Below are positions 17,475 to 25,306 of a stretch of 52,813 nt of DNA, one piece after another. The notes under the pieces were generated by a model that was not told where the DNA came from, searched no databases, and was given only the letters and a program-made list of their open reading frames with translations. Each line of letters opens with the position of its first letter. The stretch's first letter is position 1. The position numbers and the translations under genes were made by a program. The DNA comes from Candidatus Cybelea sp. (GTDB taxonomy: Bacteria > Vulcanimicrobiota > Vulcanimicrobiia > Vulcanimicrobiales > Vulcanimicrobiaceae), in contig DASXFZ010000009.1 of the NCBI GenBank assembly GCA_036489315.1, positions 1-52,813 of the forward strand, given 5' to 3'.

Positions 17475-19529
17475 TTAGATATATTTCTTGAGCCAGTCGA
17501 GGATGAGGTGCAGACGTTCGACTCTGTGGATGGGCGCGCCGGTGCGCGAGAGGTCGTGGTTCTCATCCGGCACGGCAACATACTGGACCGTTCGCCCGAG
17601 GATCTTCAGCGAGGTGAACTCCTGCAGCGTCTGGTCGATCGGGGTTCGCGTATCGTCTTCTGAGTGCAGGATCATCAGCGGCGTATGCACGTTTGCGACG
17701 TAGGTCAACGGTGAGAACTTCGCATAGAGCGTGCTGGCGGGATCCCACGCCGGCCCCATCGTGTAGTAGCCGCCGGCCAAGCCGTTCTTGCCGGCGAAGT
17801 CCGCGGCGAGATTCTCGCTCTGCATGTTGCTGACAACCCGTTCGGCGACGGCGGCTTTGTAGCGGTCGGTGTGCGAAACGACCCACAGCGTCGCGTATCC
17901 GCCGTAGGAACCGCCGAGCACGGCGAGGCGCGAAGCATCGACCTCCGGCCTGCGCACCGCCGCATCCATTACGGCTTGAGTGTCGGCAAACATCGCGTCG
18001 CCGTAATTCTTTTCGAGCGACTCTTCGAAGGCGTAGCCATGCCCCGTGCTGCCGGCCGGGTCGCAGAACACGACGTTATATCCCATCGCGGCGTAGAGCT
18101 GGAACTCTTGGAAGAACGTGTCGCCGAACTGGGTCTCCGGGCCGCCGTGAATGTCGAGCAGCGTCGGATGCTTCTCGCCGGGAGAACCGGTCGTCGCCGG
18201 CATAAACCACGCTTGTACCGCAGAGCCGGAGGGATCTTGCGCGCTGAACTCCTGCGGCGTCGAAAGCGTAACCGAGGCGAGGTATCCGCGATTTACCTCG
18301 GTGATCTGCCGCGGCGTCCCGCCGCCTGTCGGGGCCACGTACAGGTCCGCGGGGTGCAAAAAATCGCTGTAGAGATAGGCTACGCGGCTTCCGTCGTGGG
18401 AGACGGTGCAGCCCCACGCTTCACCCTTGGGCGCCGTGACGTTGGCCAGCGCCCCGCTCGCGAGATCCAGCATGCGCAGGTTCGAATAGCCGGGACCGTC
18501 GACGTTGAGCAGCGCGAGCTTAGCGCCGGGAAGCGGTGAGAGGCAGAGTCCCCCGCCCTCCTTCATGTCGGCGAGCAGCGAATCTCCCCACGAAACCGTG
18601 TTCTTTTCGACGATGACCCGGCGATCGGAGCCGTCGCGATTCGCCGAGACCAAGGCCGGAAGCTCGGCGGAGTCTTTGACGTCGTTGCTCAGGTAGTATA
18701 CGCGGCTGCCGTCGCTCCCAAAAGTAACGCCGAAGTTTGCGGGCAGCGGAGAGGCGACTTTCTCCATCGTGCCGCCGGTCGACGGGATCGTATAGACGTC
18801 GTTTGGCCCGCTGTCGACCGACTCGTAACGCAATGAGTCGAAGAGAATCGTGCCGTCGTCCGGCGACCACGCGTCGAAGCCTTCCGAGTACTTGCCCGAC
18901 GTCAACTGTTTGGGATGGGAACCGTCGGCGTCGACGATCCAAATGTGCGTATGCGTATCGTAGACATATCCTTGGCCGTTGGCTTGGAAAAAGAGCTGAT
19001 CGATAAAGCGGACGTCGCTCTTCTTCTGAGAGTCCTTCGGCGTAAACCCGGCCTTGGCAAAGTCGATCTGCGCGGCGGGCGCGGGATCGGTGTCGCTGAC
19101 GGCCAGCGCGATGCGGTCGCCGCGGTGCGAAACGACCGGACTCGCTACACCCTGCTTGATGTCGGTGAGCGCGACGATTTTTCCGCCGGCAAGCGCGTAG
19201 CGATAGAGCTGCGGTTTCTTCTTCTCGACGCGGCGCACGAAGACGAAGCTTCGGCTATCCGGCATCCAAGCAAAATCGCCGTCTCCCACGTGCTTGGTGA
19301 CGTTGGGCGAAAGCTTGCCCGTCGACACGTCGACGAGCTCGATCGTGCGATCGTATGTGTCTTTCGGTCCGTTCATCCGCGAGGCTTCGACGAGCACGTG
19401 GGCGCCGTCGGGCGAGATCGCGGGCGAACTCAAAAACGTGAATTTGAAGAGATCCTCAGGCGCCACCGGCGCGGCCGAAACGGCCAGGGGATAGAGGATC
19501 AGAGCGAGGAGCAAAACGGCCAGGCGCAT
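17475..19529 (-). CDS. Exported S9-family peptidase (prolyl oligopeptidase type)
   Basis: The 684-residue protein has a signal peptide (MRLAVLLLALILYPLAVSAAP), an N-terminal beta-propeller with repeats such as SPAISPDGAHVLVEASR, FAWMPDSRSFVFVRR and FDAWSPDDGTILFDS, and a C-terminal alpha/beta hydrolase domain. The catalytic Ser541 sits in LGGSYGGYAT, with Asp625/626 in HSEDDTRTP and His658 in DENHDLSR. LLDIHGGPETQFGD is the oxyanion segment of the family. It cleaves oligopeptides, usually after Pro or as a dipeptidyl or acylaminoacyl peptidase, in the periplasm. The short 38-codon gene lies 34 bases upstream and may be cotranscribed. A TATAAA sequence 5-10 bases before ATG could also give a leaderless transcript. 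Confidence 0.93.
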   Translation of the reverse strand: MRLAVLLLALILYPLAVSAAPVAPEDLFKFTFLSSPAISPDGAHVLVEASRMNGPKDTYDRTIELVDVSTGKLSPNVTKHVGDGDFAWMPDSRSFVFVRRVEKKKPQLYRYALAGGKIVALTDIKQGVASPVVSHRGDRIALAVSDTDPAPAAQIDFAKAGFTPKDSQKKSDVRFIDQLFFQANGQGYVYDTHTHIWIVDADGSHPKQLTSGKYSEGFDAWSPDDGTILFDSLRYESVDSGPNDVYTIPSTGGTMEKVASPLPANFGVTFGSDGSRVYYLSNDVKDSAELPALVSANRDGSDRRVIVEKNTVSWGDSLLADMKEGGGLCLSPLPGAKLALLNVDGPGYSNLRMLDLASGALANVTAPKGEAWGCTVSHDGSRVAYLYSDFLHPADLYVAPTGGGTPRQITEVNRGYLASVTLSTPQEFSAQDPSGSAVQAWFMPATTGSPGEKHPTLLDIHGGPETQFGDTFFQEFQLYAAMGYNVVFCDPAGSTGHGYAFEESLEKNYGDAMFADTQAVMDAAVRRPEVDASRLAVLGGSYGGYATLWVVSHTDRYKAAVAERVVSNMQSENLAADFAGKNGLAGGYYTMGPAWDPASTLYAKFSPLTYVANVHTPLMILHSEDDTRTPIDQTLQEFTSLKILGRTVQYVAVPDENHDLSRTGAPIHRVERLHLILDWLKKYI

Positions 19530-19563
19530 GCCCTTTATACAGCACGCGCCCGGCCGCGGTTTC

Positions 19564-19680
19564 CTAGACTTGCGGTCCCCAACCCGGGAAGATGCGGCTC
19601 GACATCATCTCGGGGATGCGGACCCGCGGGCGGGCCTCGCGGGGAAGCTCTTTGGTCGAGGGGTTGGTCTGGTACGTCAC
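19564..19680 (-). CDS. Small 38-residue protein
   Basis: GTG 19680 follows GGAGG (19684-19688) at normal spacing and opens a 38-codon frame ending in TAG. The product starts MTYQTNPSTKELPREARPRV and ends SSRIFPGWGPQV; it is hydrophilic, with Arg/Pro-rich centre and a C-terminal F-P-G-W-G. No signal peptide, no Cys, no family recognised. A sigma70-like promoter in an inverted repeat lies directly upstream, and the S9 peptidase starts 34 bases downstream. It could be a leader peptide, a regulatory small protein, or a substrate of the neighbouring prolyl peptidase; all three are speculation. Support rests on the ribosome site, promoter and spacing. Confidence 0.5.
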   Translation of the reverse strand: MTYQTNPSTKELPREARPRVRIPEMMSSRIFPGWGPQV

Positions 19681-19699
19681 GATGCCTCCATCAGCAGAA

Positions 19700-19762
19700 C
19701 TCTTAAAGATTTAGTTGTATGGTACTGCAGGCCGAAAGCGTTGTCAACTAAATCTTTAAGAG
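19700..19762 (-). promoter_or_regulatory. Promoter inside a perfect 18-bp inverted repeat (candidate operator)
   Basis: Arms CTCTTAAAGATTTAGTTG (19700-19717) and its exact reverse complement (19745-19762) are separated by 27 bp. On the minus strand the spacer holds TTGACA (19742-19747), a 17-bp spacer and TACCAT (19719-19724), so the -35 box overlaps one arm and the start of transcription falls in the other. The arms are AT-rich in a GC-rich region. This is the layout of a promoter clamped by a repressor. It would drive the 38-codon gene and perhaps the S9 peptidase. It lies 10 bases beyond the stop of the HAF gene. Confidence 0.65.
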
Positions 19763-19772
19763 GTGCTTGCCC

Positions 19773-21023
19773 TCAGTTCGGGACGGCAAGCACCGTGACC
19801 AGCGTCGGGTTGGAGGCTGGGCAGGCGCTGCTGACCAGCTCGCAGGCTTGCCCGGCGATCTCACCGCGGTCGCTGATGCCGCCGACGCTGACCAGTCGCA
19901 GTTGCGGATAGGCCTGGGCGAGCAGCTTCGTGAGATCGGTCAGCGATCCGTTCTGCCAGAGGTAGACGTCGGAACTTGGAATCGAGACCCCGAGAACGTC
20001 GCCCCGGTTGTCGATCGAGGTCGGCTCGCTCAGTGAGTCGCCTGAGAGCGTACCGATCTGCGTCGGCCGCGAGTTTGGATTCGTCCAAATGACCGAGACG
20101 AAATCCGGCTGGCCGTGACGATCGGCCTTGCCGCGGCGATTGAGAAACCCGACGATCTGCCCGCGATCGTTGATTGGCGTCGGCGTGTTCCAGGAGCGCC
20201 CGCCGATCGTTTTGAGCGCGAGCGGCTTGTGGTGTCGCCAGAGTACGGCGTGGCGGGCCGTGAAACGCCCGACGGCCTGATCGCAGATGCCGGAGATGCC
20301 GACGACCTCGCCCCAATGGTTGATCGCCGTTGCGGCGCCATCCGGATCGGTCTTGCCCCCAACGGTGAGCGTCGGCAGCGCGGTTGCCTTACGGGTCCTC
20401 GCGTTCCAGGTGGCCGGGAGAAACTGCAGCACCTGCGGCGCGACGCAGGTCGAATCGTGCTTTTTGGTCTCCGCCCAGCCGGCGACTTCGTCCTGATTCA
20501 TGCCGGCGCCGTAACCGTTGTTGCCGCCCAGCGTCGGCAGCCGCAGCATCTTGCCGTCGCGCCAGATAAAGCCGAGGCACGTGTCTCCGGAGCTTCCGCC
20601 ATCGGGAAGAAAGTCGTGGCAGCTCCAGCTCGTGCTCTCGCCCAGCGGATCTTTCATCGAGGTCTCCGCAATGCCCGAGACGTAGCCCGCGTCGTTTTCC
20701 ACCGGCCACTCGACCGCGCTGTTGGGGCCGCCGAGCGTGCCGAGATCGGTGACGCCGCTGCGGCGCCAGAGCGCTGCGTGCATCGTGGTGTTGCCCGAAA
20801 GGAACGACGTCCCCATCGCCTGCCCACGCGAGTCGATCGTGTTCGCCGCGCTGTTCGTGCCGCCAAGCGACGGCAGCACGCTGACCGTGTATTGGGTTCC
20901 CGAGCCGGCCGAAACGACGCGGCTGGGAAGCTCGCCGATTCTGCCGGTATCGCCGGCCCCGGATGCCGAACACCCGCCGGCCGCCAGCACAAGAACCGCT
21001 GCACTAATGATTGCTCGTTTCAC
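19773..21023 (-). CDS. HAF-repeat lipoprotein
   Basis: From GTG 21023, five bases after GGAGGG, the product is 416 residues. The signal VKRAIISAAVLVLAAGGC fits a lipoprotein with Cys as first mature residue. The body is a series of HAF-type units of the form LGTLGGxNSxA...INDxGxVVGxS: SVLPSLGGTNSAANTIDSRGQAMG, DLGTLGGPNSAVEWPVENDAGYVSG, RLPTLGGNNGYGAGMNQDEVAGW, LKTIGGRSWNTPTPINDRGQIVGF, IGTLSGDSLSEPTSIDNRGDVLG. HAF repeats are extracellular beta-propeller-like modules of unknown function. It is expected on the outer face of the inner membrane or in the outer membrane. The divergent AraC gene starts 154 bases away. Confidence 0.88.
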   Translation of the reverse strand: MKRAIISAAVLVLAAGGCSASGAGDTGRIGELPSRVVSAGSGTQYTVSVLPSLGGTNSAANTIDSRGQAMGTSFLSGNTTMHAALWRRSGVTDLGTLGGPNSAVEWPVENDAGYVSGIAETSMKDPLGESTSWSCHDFLPDGGSSGDTCLGFIWRDGKMLRLPTLGGNNGYGAGMNQDEVAGWAETKKHDSTCVAPQVLQFLPATWNARTRKATALPTLTVGGKTDPDGAATAINHWGEVVGISGICDQAVGRFTARHAVLWRHHKPLALKTIGGRSWNTPTPINDRGQIVGFLNRRGKADRHGQPDFVSVIWTNPNSRPTQIGTLSGDSLSEPTSIDNRGDVLGVSIPSSDVYLWQNGSLTDLTKLLAQAYPQLRLVSVGGISDRGEIAGQACELVSSACPASNPTLVTVLAVPN

Positions 21024-21177
21024 GTTTGCCCTCCAGTTCGGTTTTGAGCAAGCGTAACGAGGCGAGCCTCGCCGTCGCTCACGTTTGCCCGCTGCGGAAC
21101 ACAAACCGATTGGAAACTATTCGAAATCGTTAGAATTTGGGCGACGCGGCGTGCTGCAAGGCGCTACGATCGCGGCG

Positions 21178-22095
21178 ATGAGTGTCACGCCGCTTTGCCG
21201 AAGGTTATTTATCTCTACGATGGACGCGCGATCGGAACAACGTTATTGGCTCGATCGGCCGCTCGAGGTTCTCTCGCGCGTCACCAGCGCCGATCGTGGT
21301 TGGGCGGGCTTCTCCGCCTCGCTCATCCGCGTCGCCGGCGGCACGAGCCGGCCGGTGACCCTCGCGCGCCATAACGTCACGATGCTCGTCGGCCGGCCGT
21401 TGCGGACCGTCGCCCGTTGCGACGAAACGATGGACACGCGCCTGCAGCGTCCTGGAGAGTTCGACATCTTACCGGAGCGCTCGTCGGTCGAATGGGTCGA
21501 TCAAGGAAGCTCGCTCTTTCTCGCCGTCGGCCTGCAGCACGACCTCATTGCGACAACCGCGATCGAAATGGGGCTCGATCCCGATCGTGTTGGATTTATC
21601 CCGCAGCTGACGTGCCGGGATCCGCAGATCGAGCATCTGCTCTGGGCGCTCAAGGCCGAGTTGGAGTCGCAGGCGCCGCACGGGCGCATTTACGCCGATA
21701 GCCTCGGCATCGCGCTTGCCTCGCAGCTGCTGCGCCGCTGGAGCCGCGCGTCGCGCGAGCGCCTCGCCGGCGGCTTGCCCGATCGCGAGCTCAAACGCGT
21801 GCTTTCCTACATTCACGAGCAGCTCGGTGCGGAGCTGACGGTAGCGACGATCGCGCAAGTTGCGGGCGTCAGCTCATCTCACCTCAACGTGCGCTTCAAG
21901 CAGTCGATGGGAACCTCCGTGCACCAGTACGTTTTGCGCAAGCGCGTCGAGCGCGCTGCAGAGCTGCTCGCGCGCACGCAGCTCTCGATCTGCGACATCG
22001 CGCTGCAGTCCGGTTTTGCCAATCAAAGCCACATGGCGCTGCTGATGCGCCGGTTCATCGGTGTGACGCCGGGGAGGCTGCGCGCCGCGCGCTAG
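21178..22095 (+). CDS. AraC-family transcriptional regulator
   Basis: The 305-residue protein has an N-terminal ligand or dimerisation domain and a C-terminal AraC DNA-binding domain with two helix-turn-helix units: ELTVATIAQVAGVSSSHLNVRFKQSMGTSVHQYVLRKRVERAAELL and LSICDIALQSGFANQSHMALLMRRFIGVTPGRLR. The second holds the signature D-I-A-x-x-x-G-F-x-x-Q-S-x-x-x-x-x-F. Start is uncertain: ATG 21178 is used; TTG 21085 and ATG 21220 are options and none has a strong Shine-Dalgarno. It is divergent from the HAF lipoprotein gene, which is a likely target. The effector is unknown. Confidence 0.9.
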   Translation: MSVTPLCRRLFISTMDARSEQRYWLDRPLEVLSRVTSADRGWAGFSASLIRVAGGTSRPVTLARHNVTMLVGRPLRTVARCDETMDTRLQRPGEFDILPERSSVEWVDQGSSLFLAVGLQHDLIATTAIEMGLDPDRVGFIPQLTCRDPQIEHLLWALKAELESQAPHGRIYADSLGIALASQLLRRWSRASRERLAGGLPDRELKRVLSYIHEQLGAELTVATIAQVAGVSSSHLNVRFKQSMGTSVHQYVLRKRVERAAELLARTQLSICDIALQSGFANQSHMALLMRRFIGVTPGRLRAAR

Positions 22096-22116
22096 TGCTC
22101 CGGAGAGCCTAGCGGG

Positions 22117-23244
22117 CTAGCATTTCGGAATGCGGCTCGTCTTCGGCGGCTTGTAGGGATCGTGCGGCGTGTAGATCGCGCCCTCGCGCTGCGAACCGTC
22201 GACGCGAACCTCGTAGGTCGGCTCGCGCCCGCACCAGGAGTTGAAATCGAAGGAGTCGCCTTGACGGCTCAGCTTCGTGACGACGAGTCGCCCGGAGATG
22301 AACGGCAGCCCGGGGACGATTTGCTTTGCGGGGCCGCCGCGAATCAGGAACGCGGATCCACCCGTGCCTTGCAAGAGGAGCGTTCCGATGCCGCGTTTGT
22401 CGACCACGATGCCCGCGGCTTCGTCGACGCCGACGCCGAGGACGTCCGCGGACGGCGCAAGCCTTCCGTCGGCGATCTGGCGCGCCATGAAGACCGCGGT
22501 GCGTCCGAAGCGATTGCGCGTTACGAAGTGCTGATCGGTGATGACGTGCCGCAACGCCGGAAAGCGGAAGAAACCGTAGGTGAAGCTGATAATGCGCTCC
22601 CACGGATGGCGCACGGCGTTCTCGGTCCTCGTGTTCCGGTCTCCTTCCGCGACCGCGTCGAAGACGTACTGGCCGAGAATCGCTTCACCAGCGCTCGTGC
22701 CCCCGACGACCCCGCCCCACGCATAAACGTGCTCGACGGCTTGCTGGATCGGCGTGTGCTTCCAAATGACGTAGTCGGCTTGATTGCCGCCGGCGAACCA
22801 AACGGCTCCCGATCGCTCGACGATCGCCGCAGCGGCGCGCAGCGTCTGCGCGTCCGAACACGTCGGGATCAGCAGCGTTCGCACGGAACGGTACGGCGCG
22901 ATCCGGTAGATGTAGCGGTCGTAGTCGTTATTACCCGTCGCCCGCAGGACGACGAGGTCGCCGGCGCGTTTGGTCCCGGCGCCCGCGATCGTATCCTGAA
23001 TCCAAACGAACTCGCCCTTGACGTCGAGCCCGCCGCCGCCCAAGACGAGCCCCGGCCCGTGCAGCGGCTCGCGCTGCGGCTTCAGGGCGCCGCGCGGCTT
23101 GTAGAAAATCGGTCGGCACGGACGCCCCGGCTCGCGGATCACTGCCGGGGCGAGCGGCTGCAACGGCAGCGGAACCGGCGCACCACAGGCAGCGGCAGCT
23201 AGGCTTGCCGTTAGCGTCGCGCCGCGGATCGCTTTGCTTATCAC
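22117..23244 (-). CDS. Cyanophycinase-like peptidase S51 family lipoprotein
   Basis: The 375-residue product contains the S51 core: VVLRATGNNDYDRYIYR, IPTCSDAQTL, VWFAGGNQADYVIWK with Gln155, and GGVVGGTSAGEAIL with the nucleophile Ser174, then the HVITDQHFVTRNR segment typical of cyanophycinase. Family enzymes cut beta-Asp-Arg bonds of cyanophycin or related isopeptides. The N-terminus SKAIRGATLTASLAAAAC suggests a lipoprotein signal with Cys20, so it would act outside the cytoplasm, as in extracellular cyanophycinases. GTG 23244 has GGAGG five bases upstream. No cyanophycin synthetase is in the window. The intergenic region with the CreD-like gene holds two operator-like palindromes. Confidence 0.88.
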   Translation of the reverse strand: MISKAIRGATLTASLAAAACGAPVPLPLQPLAPAVIREPGRPCRPIFYKPRGALKPQREPLHGPGLVLGGGGLDVKGEFVWIQDTIAGAGTKRAGDLVVLRATGNNDYDRYIYRIAPYRSVRTLLIPTCSDAQTLRAAAAIVERSGAVWFAGGNQADYVIWKHTPIQQAVEHVYAWGGVVGGTSAGEAILGQYVFDAVAEGDRNTRTENAVRHPWERIISFTYGFFRFPALRHVITDQHFVTRNRFGRTAVFMARQIADGRLAPSADVLGVGVDEAAGIVVDKRGIGTLLLQGTGGSAFLIRGGPAKQIVPGLPFISGRLVVTKLSRQGDSFDFNSWCGREPTYEVRVDGSQREGAIYTPHDPYKPPKTSRIPKC

Positions 23245-23294
23245 ATCAGCCTCCGAGGCGTGAGTTCCCTTCGAACCCCTTGCTTCCCGGCTTT

Positions 23295-23333
23295 ACTCTG
23301 TGGTACAAAGTATCTAACTTTGCATCGCAAAGT
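23295..23333. promoter_or_regulatory. Two 17-bp palindromic operator-like sites
   Basis: Site one, ACTCTGTGGTACAAAGT (23295-23311), has 7-bp arms with one mismatch; site two, ACTTTGCATCGCAAAGT (23317-23333), is perfect. Centres are 22 bp apart, two helical turns. They lie between the divergent cyanophycinase and CreD-like genes, 27 bases from the CreD-like ATG. The same 7-3-7 palindrome occurs at 42293-42309 next to a winged-helix regulator operon, so they are probably binding sites for that regulator. Confidence 0.7.
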
Positions 23334-23359
23334 ATTCGGACCGCGCTCGAGGAGAGAGC

Positions 23360-24553
23360 ATGTTCAAACGCCTGGCCGCCACCGTTTTCATCTTCTGCTC
23401 GGCCGCCGTTGCCTGGATGATTCTCGGCGCAACCCTCGTCGCGCGCACATCGGACTCCGATTCGAGCCAGCGACAGAAGCTGACCGCACAGTGGGGAAGC
23501 GCGCAAACGCAGCTCGCACCGCAAGTAAGTGCGCGGGTCGCGGTCGACACCTACAACAAAGATAAGCGACGCGTCGAGCGCGGCTACGAAAGCCTCGGGG
23601 TGCCGTTGAACGGCAGCCTCGTCGACGTCAACCTGCACCTCGAGCAGCGTCGCGACGGGCTGCTCTGGTACAACCTTTACGCCGTGGGCTTCAACGCCCG
23701 CTACCGGATCCGCAACGTAACGACGAGCCGCGAGCTCTCGGTCCACTTTCCCTTCCCTTCGACCGACGGCACCTACGCCAACTTTTACTGCACGATCGGC
23801 GGCCGGCGCGTGAGCAATCCCAGCGCGCTCGATCAAGGGTACGTTGCGTTCGACCTCGCCCCCGGAGCCGAAACGACGATGAACGTCGGCTACACGTCGC
23901 GAGGCATGGGAACGTGGGTGTACCGATTCGGAAACGACGTTGCTGCGGTCAACGGCTTCACGCTCACGATGACGACGGACTTCGGTGCGATCGATTTTCC
24001 GCCGCAGACGCTGCTTCCCGATCCGCCGGAGGAGCGCGCCGGCAAAGGGTGGCGTCTCCATTGGCACTACGCGACGCTGGTAACGGGCAACGGCGTCGGC
24101 ATGGCGTTTCCCTATCCGCTTCAGCCCGGGCCTCTCGCCCAGCGAATTACCTTTTGGGCTCCCGTCGCGCTCTTCTTCTACTTCTTCGTCATGCTCGTCA
24201 TCACGACGCTGCGCGGCATCGATCTGCATCCGGTGAACTATTTCTTTCTCGCAGCGTCGTTCTTCGCATTCCATTTGCTCTTCGCGTACCTCGTCGACCG
24301 CATTGCGATCGAGGCGGCCTTCGTCATCTGCTCCGCCGTCACGCTCTTCCTGACGATCTCGTATCTGCGGCTCGTCGTCGGCTGGCGCTTTGCCGCGATC
24401 GAGAGCGGCCTCGCGCAGCTCGTCTACCTGATCCTCTTTTCGTATGCGCTTTTTAACGAGGGCTGGAGCGGGCTTACGATCACGATCGGAGCGATCGTCA
24501 CCCTCTTCGTCGTCATGCAGCTAACCGGCCGGATTCGCTGGAGCGAGCGCTAG
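23360..24553 (+). CDS. CreD-like inner membrane protein
   Basis: The 397-residue protein has one N-terminal membrane helix (LAATVFIFCSAAVAWMILGATLV), a long periplasmic beta-rich part (residues about 30-250) and about five to six C-terminal helices. The region GIDLHPVNYFFLAASFFAFHLLFAYLVDRIAIEAAFVICS fits the conserved CreD part (I-H-P-V-x-Y). CreD is an inner-membrane protein tied to envelope integrity and beta-lactam or colicin response in Enterobacteria. ATG 23360 follows GAGGAGAG. Two operator-like palindromes lie immediately upstream. The CADD-type gene starts 51 bases downstream and may be cotranscribed. The N-terminal half is divergent, so the CreD assignment rests on the C-terminal half. 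Confidence 0.75.
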   Translation: MFKRLAATVFIFCSAAVAWMILGATLVARTSDSDSSQRQKLTAQWGSAQTQLAPQVSARVAVDTYNKDKRRVERGYESLGVPLNGSLVDVNLHLEQRRDGLLWYNLYAVGFNARYRIRNVTTSRELSVHFPFPSTDGTYANFYCTIGGRRVSNPSALDQGYVAFDLAPGAETTMNVGYTSRGMGTWVYRFGNDVAAVNGFTLTMTTDFGAIDFPPQTLLPDPPEERAGKGWRLHWHYATLVTGNGVGMAFPYPLQPGPLAQRITFWAPVALFFYFFVMLVITTLRGIDLHPVNYFFLAASFFAFHLLFAYLVDRIAIEAAFVICSAVTLFLTISYLRLVVGWRFAAIESGLAQLVYLILFSYALFNEGWSGLTITIGAIVTLFVVMQLTGRIRWSER

Positions 24554-24577
24554 CGGCCGATGTGTGCGCGAGGGTCG

Positions 24578-24601
24578 CCCCGGTGACGGGGAGAAGCCCC
24601 G
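24578..24601 (+). promoter_or_regulatory. Two mutually exclusive hairpins over a ribosome site
   Basis: CCCCG (24578-24582) can pair with CGGGG (24587-24591) across GTGA, and the same CGGGG can pair instead with CCCCG (24597-24601) across AGAAG. The shared CGGGG carries the only Shine-Dalgarno candidate (GGGGAG) of the CADD-type gene at 24605. The alternatives could hide or expose it. No known riboswitch class was recognised. Confidence 0.35.
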
Positions 24602-24604
24602 CGC

Positions 24605-25306
24605 ATGCAAACCATTGAATCGCTGACTTTCAAGGAGCAGGTACAGCGCGCCATCGAGCGGCGCCATCTGCTCACGCACCCGTTCTACGTTGCCTGGACG
24701 AAGGGCGAACTCTCGCGCGAGCAGTTGCGGCAGTATGCGGCTCAATACTTTTACCACGTGCTCGCGGAGCCGGCCTATCTGAGCAACGTCCACTCGAACA
24801 CCCCGCACTTCGCTTCGGATGGAACGCCCGATCTAGCCGCGCGTCAGGCCATTCTGGCAAATCTGATCGACGAAGAGTTCGGCCCGAAGAATCATCCGGC
24901 GCTCTGGAAGCGTTTTGCAGCGTCGCTGGGCCTCTCCGACGCGCAGCTCGCCGCCACGCAGCCGCTGCCGGCGACCCAACAGCTCATCGACACCTTCACC
25001 GAGATCTGCCGCAACCGCCCGTACTACGCGGGCTTGGCCGCGCTGCACGCCTTCGAATCGCAAGTGCCGGCGATCGCCGCGGTCAAGATCGAGGGGCTGA
25101 GAAGATTCTACGGCTTCGACGATCCGGCCGGCTTCGAGTTCTTCAGCGTGCACGAAGCGGCCGACGTCGAGCACGCGGCTGCGGAGTGGGCGCTGATCGA
25201 GCGCGCTGCAGACTCACCCGAAAAACGCGCTGAGGTACTCGCAGCGACCAACGACGCCTGCGAGGCGCTCTGGGGCTTCCTCAGCGGCGCCTACGAGGCC
25301 GCATAG
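24605..25306 (+). CDS. CADD-type p-aminobenzoate synthase (heme-oxygenase-like di-metal fold)
   Basis: The 233-residue protein aligns along its length with Chlamydia CADD: HPFYVAWTKGELSREQLRQYA, NLIDEEFGPKNHPALWKRFA, LAALHAFESQVPAIA, KIEGLRRFYGF and FSVHEAADVEHA. All six metal ligands of CADD are present as Glu90, His97, Glu151, His183, Asp187 and His190, and the tyrosine that CADD consumes (its Tyr27) is Tyr28. Family knowledge: CADD makes p-aminobenzoate for folate from its own Tyr side chain and acts once. No pabA/pabB is in the window. The stop overlaps the convergent amidohydrolase gene by 16 bases. Two alternative hairpins cover its ribosome site. Confidence 0.9.
   Translation: MQTIESLTFKEQVQRAIERRHLLTHPFYVAWTKGELSREQLRQYAAQYFYHVLAEPAYLSNVHSNTPHFASDGTPDLAARQAILANLIDEEFGPKNHPALWKRFAASLGLSDAQLAATQPLPATQQLIDTFTEICRNRPYYAGLAALHAFESQVPAIAAVKIEGLRRFYGFDDPAGFEFFSVHEAADVEHAAAEWALIERAADSPEKRAEVLAATNDACEALWGFLSGAYEAA

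Noticed and set aside
19700-19762. Intrinsic terminator of the HAF gene
   Set aside because: Arms are AT-rich, the loop is 27 bases and there is no T run; promoter elements occupy the loop.
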